This document shows positions 31,952 through 40,770 of a DNA stretch of 52,520 nt, one piece after another. Position 1 is the stretch's first letter; the number at the start of each line of letters is the position of its first letter. This DNA is from CAZJUR01 sp964549525 (GTDB taxonomy: Bacteria; Patescibacteriota; Saccharimonadia; Saccharimonadales; Saccharimonadaceae). The DNA lies in contig CAZJUR010000006.1 of assembly GCA_964549525.1 (NCBI GenBank), positions 1 through 52,520 of the forward strand, in the 5' to 3' direction. The position numbers were made by a program, and so were the translations under genes. The notes beneath the pieces were generated by a model, which ran no database searches, had not been told where the DNA came from, and worked only from the letters and a program-made list of their open reading frames with translations.

Positions 31952-34357
31952 TTACCCCTTCGCTGCCCCAAAGCCGAAGCCAAAGCCGGCTTTCTTTTTC
32001 TTTTCCGCGTGGATTGATTCTGCTTTATTAACGCGCAAGGTACTTTGCTCTGCTTGATGGCGCGGTTTAACGTGGAGATAATAGGTTGTTTTCAGCCCTT
32101 TCTGCCATGCCAGCATATAAATATTAAGATAATCATCAATATTGCGTGTTTCGAGGTACATGTTACGGCTAATTGCCTGATCTACCCACTTTTGAGCGCG
32201 GGCAGCAACTTCGATAAAGGCCTGCGGGCTAATTTGGAAACTTGTTTTATAGACATCTTTGAGATGCTGGGGTATAGCGTCAATGTGCGTCAGGTCACCT
32301 TGTTGAGCTAAGAGCTCATCTTTGACTTCTTCCCATATACCAAGTTTCTTGAGATCGCGTACTAAATTGATATTTACTTCAAGGAATTTGCCATTTAAGG
32401 TAGAGCGCGAGAAAATCTGTGTAAACTGCGGGTCAATACCCGGTGTAGTACTCGCGATATGAGCGATATTGGCAGTAGGTGCGATAGCCATGAGTGTGGC
32501 ATTGCGCATACCTTTTTTGACTTTACGACGGAGACTGTCCCAGTCCAGTCGCATCTTGCGAGTCACATCGACTGTAACGTGACGATCTTTGGCAAGCGTA
32601 TCAAGTGTGTCGATTGGTAATAAACCTTTGCTCCAACCGCTACCTTTAAAGGTCGGGTACGTACCGCGCGTTTGTGCCATATCAGCTGATTCGTCAATCG
32701 CGTTATAGCTGATAAACTCAGTGAGTTGATCGATCAGATCATAGGCTTCTTCTGATTCATAGCTATAGCCGAGTTTTTCGATCACATCCGTAAAGCCCAT
32801 GATGCCAAGTCCCAACGCACGGTTTTGAAGATTGGAATTCATCGCTTCTGGAATCGGCGTGTTAGTAATATCGCATAGATTATCTAATTGTCGAATAGCA
32901 CTGCGAGTACTAGCTGCGAGGCGGTCCCAGTCCCACGTTGTATCTTCTTGTAAATGAGCCGATAAATTAATACTCACTAAATTGCAGACCGCAGTATTGT
33001 CCTTATCTTGGGGTAAGGTAATTTCTGTGCATAAGTTACTGAGGTGAATAGTGCTAGTGTTGTTGTTAAGCGCACGGACATTGATCGTGTCTTTCCAGGT
33101 AAGCCACGGATGTGCGGTCGCTTGAAGCGAGGTTAAAATTTGACGGTATTGTTGACGAGCAGGCACTTTAGCAAAGTCACGCATTTTACCAGCATCGGCT
33201 TGTTTACAATAGTGGGCGTAGCGTTTGCTAAAATCAGCGCCATATAGTTCTGGTAAGTCCTCAACTTCAGCTGGATCAAATAAATACCAGTCGTCATTAC
33301 TAGCAACACGCTTCATAAATTCGTCAGAAATAAAGACGGCAGTGTTGGCGAAGCGAGTTCGTAAATACGGGTCACCAGAGTTCTGGCGAAGATCCAAAAA
33401 TTGCGGGAAATTAAGGTGCCAATTTTCCATATAGAGCGCAGCAGCACCCGCTTTTTTGCCTTTTCTGCTCACTGCGAAAAGTGCCGTATCAACCATTTTC
33501 ATAAACGGAATTGGACCAGTGCTTTGTGTGTTGGTTGTCTTAACAGGGCTACCAGCAGCTCGTAATTTATTAAGACTGATTCCAATACCGCCAGTTCCTT
33601 TAGCGATCCACATAGTATCGCGGATACCTTTTGCGATTGATTCCATATCATCCTGAACTTCGATCAAAAAACAGTTGCTGAGCTGAGGGAAACTACCGCC
33701 AGCATTGACGCGCGTCGAACCACCCGGCACATAATCGAGATTAGACATGTGTGTATAGAAATCGAGTGCTGCTGCTGTCGGATTTTTCTCATTAAAACTC
33801 AGCCCCATGGCAATACGCATCATGGTGTATTGGGGAACTTCGATAGGTTCGTTGTTCTGGCGACGCAGCGCATACCGATTTTTATTGGTAATAACACCTA
33901 AATACTTGGTGAGCGCATCTCGACTTGGGTCGATAGCAGCAGCGAGTTTTTTTAAATCAAAAATTGTAGGATCGGCCATTCGGGTATCGAGAAGGCCGTC
34001 TTTGACTGCTTGTTTTACATAAGGAATAAATTTTTTATGATGAAGAGCGCGCAGCTCCGCGTCGGTTTCATAGTCACCTAAAATATTCTTATAGATTGTT
34101 TTTAAAAGAAGTCGCGCGGCTACGATATCGAAATCGGGGTCGTCTTTAACATTCTGAAGCGCGGCATTGATTGCAGCTTCATCAAGCTGAGTGGTGGTGA
34201 TGCCGTCAAACAATGTTAGACTAACTTCGCTAGCTATTTGGACAACTTTTGAAATTTGGTCATCAAGACCACGCGTAGCTTTTTCAATGGCTCGATTGAT
34301 TTTATCGGCGTTGTATGGTTCGCGCGAACCGTCAATTTTTGTGACAGAAATATTCAT
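31952..34357 (-). CDS. nrdA: Ribonucleotide reductase alpha subunit
   Basis: 801 aa. It has an N-terminal ATP-cone (about 1-90; KIDGSREPYNADKINRAIEKA). Active-site residues are visible: Cys in QLSNCFLI (E. coli Cys225), NLCTEITLP (Asn437/Cys439/Glu441 equivalents), TAVCNLVSINL (Cys462) and the Tyr pair in TTYYLHVK (Tyr730/731). It reduces ribonucleotides to deoxyribonucleotides with NrdB. The C-terminus after KAESIHAEKK is a Lys/Gly/Phe tail with no CxxC, so the usual electron-shuttle cysteines are missing and may be provided by the next gene. It has a leader of about 200 bases and an NrdR-like palindrome in the promoter. Confidence 0.97.
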   Translation of the reverse strand: MNISVTKIDGSREPYNADKINRAIEKATRGLDDQISKVVQIASEVSLTLFDGITTTQLDEAAINAALQNVKDDPDFDIVAARLLLKTIYKNILGDYETDAELRALHHKKFIPYVKQAVKDGLLDTRMADPTIFDLKKLAAAIDPSRDALTKYLGVITNKNRYALRRQNNEPIEVPQYTMMRIAMGLSFNEKNPTAAALDFYTHMSNLDYVPGGSTRVNAGGSFPQLSNCFLIEVQDDMESIAKGIRDTMWIAKGTGGIGISLNKLRAAGSPVKTTNTQSTGPIPFMKMVDTALFAVSRKGKKAGAAALYMENWHLNFPQFLDLRQNSGDPYLRTRFANTAVFISDEFMKRVASNDDWYLFDPAEVEDLPELYGADFSKRYAHYCKQADAGKMRDFAKVPARQQYRQILTSLQATAHPWLTWKDTINVRALNNNTSTIHLSNLCTEITLPQDKDNTAVCNLVSINLSAHLQEDTTWDWDRLAASTRSAIRQLDNLCDITNTPIPEAMNSNLQNRALGLGIMGFTDVIEKLGYSYESEEAYDLIDQLTEFISYNAIDESADMAQTRGTYPTFKGSGWSKGLLPIDTLDTLAKDRHVTVDVTRKMRLDWDSLRRKVKKGMRNATLMAIAPTANIAHIASTTPGIDPQFTQIFSRSTLNGKFLEVNINLVRDLKKLGIWEEVKDELLAQQGDLTHIDAIPQHLKDVYKTSFQISPQAFIEVAARAQKWVDQAISRNMYLETRNIDDYLNIYMLAWQKGLKTTYYLHVKPRHQAEQSTLRVNKAESIHAEKKKKAGFGFGFGAAKG

Positions 34358-34567
34358 ATTATTTATATACCCTCTCTTCTTTATGTCTCTCTTTTTTATT
34401 TTGTGCCCAAAACAAAGAGTTCAAGTAATTTAGTACTCTTACTGCGATCGGCGATTTTCGTCGATGTTTGTCTTGTGGCTGCGTGGGAATCGTCCACCTC
34501 CCTAATTAGGAACGATTCTCGAGCGTGATATTCACCATATCTAGCGCTTATGTTCTATACTACTACC

Positions 34568-34586
34568 CTATATATAGTATTGTCAA
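34568..34586 (-). promoter_or_regulatory. nrdA promoter with NrdR-box-like palindrome
   Basis: Minus strand: -35 TTGACA (34581-34586) with a TAGTAT-like -10 eighteen bases on. Between them is the perfect palindrome CTATATATAG (34568-34577) within the 16-base ACCCTATATATAGTAT, close to the NrdR consensus acaCWATATATWGtgt. A repressor bound here would block nrdA transcription. A second box, usual for NrdR, was not clear. The leader (34358 to about 34555) contains an imperfect hairpin near 34485-34520 and a possible ten-codon uORF. Confidence 0.5.
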
Positions 34587-34647
34587 TAACTTTTTGTGTT
34601 GTTTATTTACAACATTTACCCCTGTTATAAGAATGATTTTTTAAAAA

Positions 34648-34902
34648 TTATGCCAATAAGGCATCGATTTTAGGACGATCAAAGCCCGTTACGAGCTCGC
34701 CATCAATATCTGTGACTGGCACGCCTTGGAACTTATCGACACCGCCGAGTTTTTCCATGAGTTCGTTATAGGCGCTTTCGTCAGCTTCAATATCTTTAGC
34801 TGTATAGGCAATGCCTTTTTGGTCAAGATATTGTTTTAAGCTACGACAAAAACCGCACCACGTCGTACTATAGACAGTAATATTGTTTGTTTTTTCTCCC
34901 AT
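34648..34902 (-). CDS. Glutaredoxin/NrdH-like redoxin
   Basis: 84 aa thioredoxin fold. It has active site TTWCGFCRSL (Cys-Gly-Phe-Cys), the cis-proline loop FQGVPVTDIDGE and GFDRPKIDALL. It is the natural electron donor for ribonucleotide reductase and lies directly upstream of nrdA. It has its own promoter (TATAAT 26 bases before the ATG) and an AAAGGGGAG Shine-Dalgarno. Here it would be expected to reduce the CEGCQ tail protein. Confidence 0.9.
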   Translation of the reverse strand: MGEKTNNITVYSTTWCGFCRSLKQYLDQKGIAYTAKDIEADESAYNELMEKLGGVDKFQGVPVTDIDGELVTGFDRPKIDALLA

Positions 34903-34959
34903 AGACTCCCCTTTCTCACTGGTTATTATAGCGAGAGATGAGATAAAATGTAAAGTAGT

Positions 34960-35148
34960 TTATGATACACTTTTTGCTAAATGCCAATTTCGACACATAG
35001 CACATCGATACAGAGTAAGTCGAAGATCAGTTTGCAAAATTTCCTGTTCTATTTTCACTGTCTCTGCCTCCGACTTATGGGGATAGCATATCTTGCCGCC
35101 ACATCGTTTTCGTGGAGCAGGTTGAAAAACTTTCTTATGTTTGGGCAT
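34960..35148 (-). CDS. Small zinc-binding protein, hypothetical
   Basis: 62 aa from MPKHKKVFQPAPRKRCGGK. Cysteines at CGGKIC and a C-terminal YRCAMCRNWHLAKS form a likely zinc site (C..C, CxxC, H). The basic N-terminus suggests nucleic-acid binding. Proteins ending in YRCxxCxxWHL are common in phages and actinobacteria with unknown role. TACAAT at 35155-35160 lies six bases before the ATG, so I reject the longer frame. Divergent from atpZ. Confidence 0.65.
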   Translation of the reverse strand: MPKHKKVFQPAPRKRCGGKICYPHKSEAETVKIEQEILQTDLRLTLYRCAMCRNWHLAKSVS

Positions 35149-35154
35149 AGATAT

Positions 35155-35164
35155 ATTGTATTGT
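35155..35164. promoter_or_regulatory. Overlapping divergent -10 boxes (zinc protein and atp operon)
   Basis: Minus-strand TACAAT (35155-35160) and plus-strand TATTGT (35159-35164) overlap by two bases. Each is exactly six bases from its own ATG (35148 and 35171). The two promoters cannot be melted by polymerase at the same time, so they should exclude one another. Confidence 0.45.
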
Positions 35165-35170
35165 ATGTAT

Positions 35171-35413
35171 ATGAGTAAGCAAAAAAAATCAACCATACCT
35201 GCTAGTAAAAATGTCCTCGTGATTTTTGGGACAGTGGCGGACACGACGTGGCGATTGTTTGTGCCTACGCTTGGGGGTGTGCTGCTTGGTATCTGGGCTG
35301 ATAAGACTTATCTGACTCGTCCGCTTTGGACCATTCTCGGGGTAAGCTGTGGTACAATAATATCGTTATATTTAGTCTACAAACAACTACAAGGAGTGAA
35401 AAATAAACGATGA
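35171..35413 (+). CDS. atpZ: AtpZ/AtpI-type ATP synthase accessory protein
   Basis: 80 aa with two transmembrane helices (about 24-45 and 52-74). LGGVLLGIWADKTYLTRPLWTILG matches the conserved gxxlGxwlDxxxxtxPw..g pattern of AtpZ/AtpI, which help assemble the c-ring or bind Mg. First gene of the atp operon, with an ATGA overlap to atpB. The start is set by the TATTGT box six bases upstream. Confidence 0.8.
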   Translation: MSKQKKSTIPASKNVLVIFGTVADTTWRLFVPTLGGVLLGIWADKTYLTRPLWTILGVSCGTIISLYLVYKQLQGVKNKR

Positions 35414-36219
35414 ACGCAGCGCTGCTTGCGGCAGCTGATAAGCCGCATGTGAGTTTGGCCGCCGAAGAACTATTTTCTGTATTTGGCATTTCAATAACAA
35501 ATTCAATGCTGCTCGGTATTGCTGGCTATATCATCACTATTGCTTTACTCCTATATGTTTCGCGAGCAATAGCGCGCGGCCGTAAACTAAACAAATTTGT
35601 GATCGGCATCCAGTGGCTGTACGAAGGCCTTCTTCACACTGCTGAAGACGTAATTGGCGATAAAAAGGTGGCGCGACGGTTAGCACCTCTTGTTATCACA
35701 CTTTTCTTTTTGATCGTCGTTAATTATTGGATCGGTATTTTGCCATTTGTGGGAGAAGCAGTCACTTATCATGGCACACCACTGCTGAGAAGCTTAAATG
35801 CTGACCTAAACCTTACCTTTGCGCTAGCTATTATCTCTATGGTCACCGCTCAAATATACGCTATCAAAAAACATGGCGTTTTTGGGAATGCACAGCGTTA
35901 CATACGCAACCCATTGAAAGATCCAACAGGTGCCTTTGAGGGAATCCTCGAATTTATTGCGGAATTTTCGCGAGGAACTGCCCTCTCACTTCGTCTTTTT
36001 GGCAATGTTTTTGCCGGTGAAGTGCTGCTCATGATGGTGGGATATCTCTCTGGGTTTGCTTCGCCATTGGCGCTCCCAGCCTTTATGGCATTTGAATTAT
36101 TTATGGGTGTGATTCAAGGCTACGTCTTCTTTATGCTGGCCGTAGTATTTACAAGTCTCGCAGTGGCTGATCATAGCCATGATGCATCTCACTCACCTTC
36201 CAAAAAAGCACACGCCTAA
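35410..36219 (+). CDS. atpB: ATP synthase F0 subunit a
   Basis: 269 aa, five or six transmembrane helices. The essential arginine lies in LSLRLFGNVFAGEVLL, the signature helix that faces the c-ring; the region PLVITLFFLIVVNYWIGILPF forms the preceding membrane segment. It provides the half-channels for proton (or sodium) entry. The C-terminus is His/Ser/Lys-rich (DHSHDASHSPSKKAHA). Translationally coupled to atpZ. Confidence 0.95.
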   Translation: MNAALLAAADKPHVSLAAEELFSVFGISITNSMLLGIAGYIITIALLLYVSRAIARGRKLNKFVIGIQWLYEGLLHTAEDVIGDKKVARRLAPLVITLFFLIVVNYWIGILPFVGEAVTYHGTPLLRSLNADLNLTFALAIISMVTAQIYAIKKHGVFGNAQRYIRNPLKDPTGAFEGILEFIAEFSRGTALSLRLFGNVFAGEVLLMMVGYLSGFASPLALPAFMAFELFMGVIQGYVFFMLAVVFTSLAVADHSHDASHSPSKKAHA

Positions 36220-36265
36220 TTTCGTTATTGTGTTACGTACTATTGTCTAGTATGCTTTTAATACT

Positions 36266-37021
36266 ATGAGTGAACGTACACTCGTCATCTCAGATATTCA
36301 TGGGCATTATGACTATTTACGTGCGGTTGATAAAAAATATGGTGACTCAGTAGACCAATATATTTTCAATGGTGATTTGATAGCGGGCGGGCCGCAGCCC
36401 GCAGAGGTTATGCACTACGTTCGTCAACTTGGTGATCAAGCTCTCGTGCTTTACGGCAATAATGAGCTTAAATATATGATGGCGATTGACGGTAACAATG
36501 GAAGAGAAAAAATAGCTCTTCGGCGACAATGTACGCGCTTGTTTAGTCGTGCTGCGCTTGCGGGTTTTTGTGCCTCATATCATGTTCAGTCCTCTAGTCA
36601 GCGAGTTTCCCTACAACATATAGAAGCAGCTATGAAAGAACGAGGAGACTGGGATGTTCTTGAGCAAGCTAAAATGTACTACGAAGCTCCTGATTATATA
36701 ACTATTCATGCCGGACTAACGAATGAATCATGGTCATTGCAGCAAAAGCATCTCGCAAAAGCTCAAGCAGATATTACACAAAAAAACTATGTATTTCCGA
36801 TTCAAATTATGGACGATGCCAAAAAGAGTTTATCTACGTCGCAGCGACCTTTTTCAGCTACTCACAAGACAGTTATTACTGGTCATGCGCATAATATACA
36901 AGGTGATCCAGTCACTGCACATGGTAAAAGAGTACGTCTTGCTACTCGTCTGCAGGATGGCGCGCCACTCCGTGTATGGGAGAGTTGGAACCAGCGCATT
37001 CAAGAGATTACTCCAGCATAA
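36266..37021 (+). CDS. Metallophosphatase (PPP/calcineurin-like) inside the atp operon
   Basis: 251 aa. Metal-site motifs are in order: SDIHGHYD (DxH), FNGDLIAGG (GDxxxxG), YGNNE (GNxE), HAGLTNE and TGHAHN. This is the pattern of bis(5'-nucleosyl)-tetraphosphatases and Ser/Thr protein phosphatases. The substrate is unknown. It has no Shine-Dalgarno but a TAATAC-like box near the ATG, so it may be transcribed on its own. It separates atpB from atpE, which are adjacent in most bacteria. Confidence 0.85.
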   Translation: MSERTLVISDIHGHYDYLRAVDKKYGDSVDQYIFNGDLIAGGPQPAEVMHYVRQLGDQALVLYGNNELKYMMAIDGNNGREKIALRRQCTRLFSRAALAGFCASYHVQSSSQRVSLQHIEAAMKERGDWDVLEQAKMYYEAPDYITIHAGLTNESWSLQQKHLAKAQADITQKNYVFPIQIMDDAKKSLSTSQRPFSATHKTVITGHAHNIQGDPVTAHGKRVRLATRLQDGAPLRVWESWNQRIQEITPA

Positions 37022-37072
37022 TTCACTATCGCCTCCGTCAACCACTTTATTTTTTTGTAATTTTCCGTATAC

Positions 37073-37078
37073 TATAAT
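37073..37078 (+). promoter_or_regulatory. Internal promoter -10 before atpE
   Basis: TATAAT, 79 bases before the atpE ATG, after the metallophosphatase gene. With the AAGGAG of atpE it would allow the atpE-C genes to be transcribed separately from atpZB. The -35 is weak (T-rich). Confidence 0.4.
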
Positions 37079-37157
37079 AGTAATACGTAATAATCTTATC
37101 GTTGTTTGGAATATGTGGCACTTCACTATCTATCAACGAGGAAACAAGGAGTGAAAC

Positions 37158-37370
37158 ATGGAACAACTGGCCTTTGGTTTAACATATGCGATTGCTGCAG
37201 GATTATGTGGCTTGGGAGTTGGTATTGTAGCTGGTTCTGCTGTTCAGGCAGTAGGTCGTAATCCAGAAAAAATGAGCGAAATTCGAAGTCTTATGATTTT
37301 AGGTATTTCTTTCGTTGACGCGCTGGCTATCATTGCAATTATTGTGGCAATCATCGCCAAGTTTATCTAG
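37158..37370 (+). CDS. atpE: ATP synthase F0 subunit c
   Basis: 70 aa hairpin of two transmembrane helices joined by the polar loop GRNPEKMSE. The ion-binding carboxylate is Asp in GISFVDALAI. The sodium-binding residue set (Gln, Glu-Ser) is not seen, so proton coupling is more likely. AAGGAGTG precedes the ATG. Confidence 0.95.
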   Translation: MEQLAFGLTYAIAAGLCGLGVGIVAGSAVQAVGRNPEKMSEIRSLMILGISFVDALAIIAIIVAIIAKFI

Positions 37371-37381
37371 AGAACGGATTT

Positions 37382-37942
37382 GTGACGAATATGCTACATA
37401 CCGTAACACAGTTTGCTGAAGCCGCTTCGTCTGAAGCTGGCAGCAAGGACCTCTTTGGAGTACTTGGTATTAATTGGAAATTGCTGATTTTACAAAGCGT
37501 AGCTTTTTTACTACTGGTATGGTTGTTGAAAAAATTTGTCTACCCACATCTCACAAAAGCACTCGATGAGCGTCAATCGATTATTCAGGAAAGTCTCGAG
37601 GCTGCTAAAAAAGCCGAAGAAAATGCCGCTGCAACTGGCGAAAAAATCGAACATCAGTTAAAGCAAGCTCGTGATGAAGCCCAGCAAATTATTGCCACAG
37701 CTCGTGATGAAGCAGCCGCTCAGATAGAAGCAGCAGAAGCAAAAGCAAAACAGAGAGCCGATCGCATTGCTGCGCAAGCACATGACCAGCTTCAGCAAGA
37801 TATTGCTGCGGCTCGGTTGGCATTGCGGCAAGATACGGTTGAGCTAGTTGCGCTGGCGACTGAAAAAATTGTTCAACAAAAAATGACCAGTCAATCCGAT
37901 AAAACAATTATCAAGAAAGTCGTTCAGGAGATTGATTCGTGA
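37382..37942 (+). CDS. atpF: ATP synthase F0 subunit b
   Basis: 186 aa. One transmembrane helix (about 30-50: LLILQSVAFLLLVWLLKKFVYP) is followed by a long Ala/Glu/Gln-rich coiled coil that forms the peripheral stalk; LDERQSIIQESLEAAKKAEE is characteristic. GTG 37382 opens the frame, and ATG 37391 is an alternative start. The 3' end overlaps atpH by four bases. Confidence 0.93.
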   Translation: MTNMLHTVTQFAEAASSEAGSKDLFGVLGINWKLLILQSVAFLLLVWLLKKFVYPHLTKALDERQSIIQESLEAAKKAEENAAATGEKIEHQLKQARDEAQQIIATARDEAAAQIEAAEAKAKQRADRIAAQAHDQLQQDIAAARLALRQDTVELVALATEKIVQQKMTSQSDKTIIKKVVQEIDS

Positions 37943-38325
37943 ATCTTAAGCGCCGCCAAGTAGCCCGGTATGCCGCTGTGCAGTTAGCGGCAGGAGTGTC
38001 AATGCAAAAAGTTGTACAGCTAGTGGCTCAATTTCTTATTGAAAAGAAACAAGTCAGACTGCTTGATGTGATGCTGAATGATATTGAATATTATCTCGCG
38101 CTGGAACATGGCCAAGAAACCGTACATGTGACGACTGCTTACCCACTGACGGATGAGTTACGAAAGAAGCTGCTTGCTCGTTTCGGCACCCACGCCCAGC
38201 TGAGCTTAGATGAAACACTTGACCCAACCATACTTGGTGGAGTGATTGTACAAACCGCTAATAAGCAGTTTGATGGTTCCCTCCGGACTGCCGTGCAGAA
38301 ACTTAAAACAATAGAAGTAATATAA
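37939..38325 (+). CDS. atpH: ATP synthase F1 subunit delta (shortened)
   Basis: 128 aa against about 175-180 in most bacteria. The C-terminal part (TVHVTTAYPLTDELRKKLLARFG ... DPTILGGVIVQTANKQFDGSLRTAVQKL) is canonical. The N-terminal helical domain that grips the top of F1 is reduced to about 65 residues. Shortened delta subunits are plausible in reduced genomes. GTG start at 37939 overlaps the atpF stop. Confidence 0.88.
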   Translation: MNLKRRQVARYAAVQLAAGVSMQKVVQLVAQFLIEKKQVRLLDVMLNDIEYYLALEHGQETVHVTTAYPLTDELRKKLLARFGTHAQLSLDETLDPTILGGVIVQTANKQFDGSLRTAVQKLKTIEVI

Positions 38326-38337
38326 GGAGAATATACT

Positions 38338-39885
38338 ATGGCCTCTTCACCCATTTCAGCCAAAGATCTAAGTCATGAATTACGTCAAGCAATTGCCGAT
38401 TTGCGCATCGATGGCTCACTCGAAGATCGCGGCGTGGTTATAAAAGTTGGCGATGGTGTGGCGTGGATACATGGTCTTCAGTCAGCTGGGTACAGCGAGC
38501 TGGTCGAAATCACTACTGATAACGGCGTCGTCGAAGCTTTTACCTTAAATCTCAACGAAGACGAAGTTGGTGCGGTCCTTCTAGGTCATGACCAAGACGT
38601 CAAAGCGGGAGCAAGTGTGCGTCTCACCGGCAAATCGCTCGAAGTGCCTGTCGGCCCAGAATTACTTGGTCGCGTGGTTGATCCGCTGGGTCGTCCGCTC
38701 GATGGCGGCAAGCCCATCAAGACCAAGCAAACCGGTCCAGTCGAAAAAGCTGCGCCAGGTGTTATGGATAGAAAAGGCGTCCATGAACCAATGATGACCG
38801 GGATTATGGCAATTGATGCAATGTTTCCGATCGGACGCGGTCAACGCGAGCTCTTGATCGGAGATCGTCAAACTGGTAAAACCGCTGTAGCGGTCGATAC
38901 GATGATCAACCAAGCGCGTCAAAAAACAGGTGTAATCAACGTCTACGTGGCAATTGGACAAAAGCTTTCGAAAGTAGCTACGCTTGTTGAGCGCCTCAAG
39001 GAAGAGGGTGTCATGAATCAAACAATTGTAGTCGCTACTGGACCAAGTGATCCAGCTTCTCTTTTGTATCTTGCACCGTATGCAGCAACGGCTATGGGCG
39101 AGTATTTCCGCGACAACAAAGGTCATGCGCTGATGATTTATGATGATCTCACTAAACACGCCGTGGCTTACCGCCAAATGTCGCTTTTACTCCGTCGTCC
39201 ACCAGGCCGCGAAGCTTATCCGGGCGATGTGTTTTATCTTCATTCGCGTTTATTAGAGCGTAGTGCAAAATTAAACGATGATCTTGGTGCGGGTAGTTTA
39301 ACCGCCCTACCTATTATCGAAACACAAGCCGGTGATATCTCTGCGTATATTCCGACTAATGTTATTTCGATCACTGATGGACAGATTTTCTTTGAAACAG
39401 ATTTATTCTATCAGGGCATTCGTCCAGCTATTAGTGCTGGTTTATCAGTTTCTCGTGTCGGCTCAGCCGCTCAAACTAAAGCAGTTAAATCAGTGAGCGG
39501 AAGTCTCAAGCTCGGATTGAGCCAATTTAGAGAGCTGGCTAGTTTTGTGCAGTTCGGTTCTGACTTAGATGAAGATACACGCACGCAAATTGAACTCGGC
39601 CAACGCTTAACAGAGCTACTAAAACAACATCAGTATCAACCAATGGGTGTCTGGGAGCAAGTAGCAAGTGTTGTAGCTATTCAAAGCGGTAGCTTCAAGA
39701 AAGTAGCCGTCAGTCATATCAAAGATGCCCAAACGGCGCTACTTACTGAGCTATGGACTCACCATAAAGATGCCATGAGAACCTTAAATAACGGCGATGC
39801 TCCCGAAGATAAAACAGTAGAACTTATTAAAAAAACGGCCGAAAAAGTATCTAAAGGCTTTAAGGAAGATCCAAAGACCCCATGA
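38338..39885 (+). CDS. atpA: ATP synthase F1 subunit alpha
   Basis: 515 aa. P-loop GDRQTGKTA, the signature PAISAGLSVSRVGSAAQ, and the N-terminal barrel (DGVAWIHGLQSAGYSELVE) are all normal. Non-catalytic nucleotide-binding subunit of F1. AAGGAGA lies before the ATG. The 3' end overlaps atpG by four bases. Confidence 0.97.
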   Translation: MASSPISAKDLSHELRQAIADLRIDGSLEDRGVVIKVGDGVAWIHGLQSAGYSELVEITTDNGVVEAFTLNLNEDEVGAVLLGHDQDVKAGASVRLTGKSLEVPVGPELLGRVVDPLGRPLDGGKPIKTKQTGPVEKAAPGVMDRKGVHEPMMTGIMAIDAMFPIGRGQRELLIGDRQTGKTAVAVDTMINQARQKTGVINVYVAIGQKLSKVATLVERLKEEGVMNQTIVVATGPSDPASLLYLAPYAATAMGEYFRDNKGHALMIYDDLTKHAVAYRQMSLLLRRPPGREAYPGDVFYLHSRLLERSAKLNDDLGAGSLTALPIIETQAGDISAYIPTNVISITDGQIFFETDLFYQGIRPAISAGLSVSRVGSAAQTKAVKSVSGSLKLGLSQFRELASFVQFGSDLDEDTRTQIELGQRLTELLKQHQYQPMGVWEQVASVVAIQSGSFKKVAVSHIKDAQTALLTELWTHHKDAMRTLNNGDAPEDKTVELIKKTAEKVSKGFKEDPKTP

Positions 39886-40751
39886 CTTCGACAAGACACC
39901 TCAAAGGTCGCATTCGTTCAGTCAAAAGTACGCGGCAAATAACTAAGGCTATGCAACTAGTGGCTGCCAGTAAAATGCGCCGCGCTCAGGAAACAGCTCA
40001 AGCCACCGATCCGTATACAGTGGCGGCCACTGAGCTTTTAACTAAACTAGCTCATGATGGCGAGACAAAAACCAATCCTCTATATGAAGTAAGAAAAGTG
40101 AAAAATCGGTTGATTGTTATCATCACGAGTAATCGCGGCTTAGCCGGTGCTTACAATAGTAATATTTTGAAAATGTATCTTGAACGCTTAAAAGACGATG
40201 ATACCGAACATATCAAAAGCACGGCAATCGCAATTGGTAACAAGGGAGCACAGCTGGCAATTCGCCTCAAAAACGATCATGTGAGCGGTGTATATAATGA
40301 ATTAGTTGACACTCCCAGCGGACCCTCTCTAAAGGCCATTACCCAATCAATGGTTACTCAGTTTATGGCGCAAGAAATTGATGCGGCTGAGGTAATTTAC
40401 ACGAAGTATATCAATAGTATGACGCAAGAAGTCGCCCGTCAGCCGCTCCTGCCTGCTGGCTTTAGCGAGACACCGGTTCGAGATACTGTCAGCCAATCGA
40501 GTTTTGAGCCGAGCCCTCAGGATGTCTTGCAAGCTGCCACGATTCGACTGATTGAAGCTCAACTATACCAAGCACTATTAGACGCAATAGCTAGTGAACA
40601 CAGTATGCGTATGTTAGCTATGAAAAATGCTACTGATAACGCCAATGATCTTGTAGATGATCTAACACTTGCTATGAATAAAGTGCGCCAAGCCAGCATC
40701 ACCCAAGAGCTAGCAGAAATTTCGGGCGGCGTTGAAGCGATGAAAGTTTGA
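39882..40751 (+). CDS. atpG: ATP synthase F1 subunit gamma
   Basis: 289 aa, normal length. N-terminal helix RIRSVKSTRQITKAMQLVAASKMRRAQ and C-terminal helix EHSMRMLAMKNATDNANDLVDDLTLAMNKVRQASITQELAEI form the rotating coiled coil; ITSNRGLAGAYN is the conserved central motif. Coupled to atpA by an ATGA overlap. Confidence 0.96.
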   Translation: MTSTRHLKGRIRSVKSTRQITKAMQLVAASKMRRAQETAQATDPYTVAATELLTKLAHDGETKTNPLYEVRKVKNRLIVIITSNRGLAGAYNSNILKMYLERLKDDDTEHIKSTAIAIGNKGAQLAIRLKNDHVSGVYNELVDTPSGPSLKAITQSMVTQFMAQEIDAAEVIYTKYINSMTQEVARQPLLPAGFSETPVRDTVSQSSFEPSPQDVLQAATIRLIEAQLYQALLDAIASEHSMRMLAMKNATDNANDLVDDLTLAMNKVRQASITQELAEISGGVEAMKV

Positions 40752-40770
40752 TGAGACAATAAAAGGAGAT

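Noticed and set aside
36723..37154. 143-aa plus-strand ORF overlapping the metallophosphatase and atpE leader
   Set aside because: It is in another frame of the phosphatase gene, has no ribosome-binding site and an arbitrary composition.
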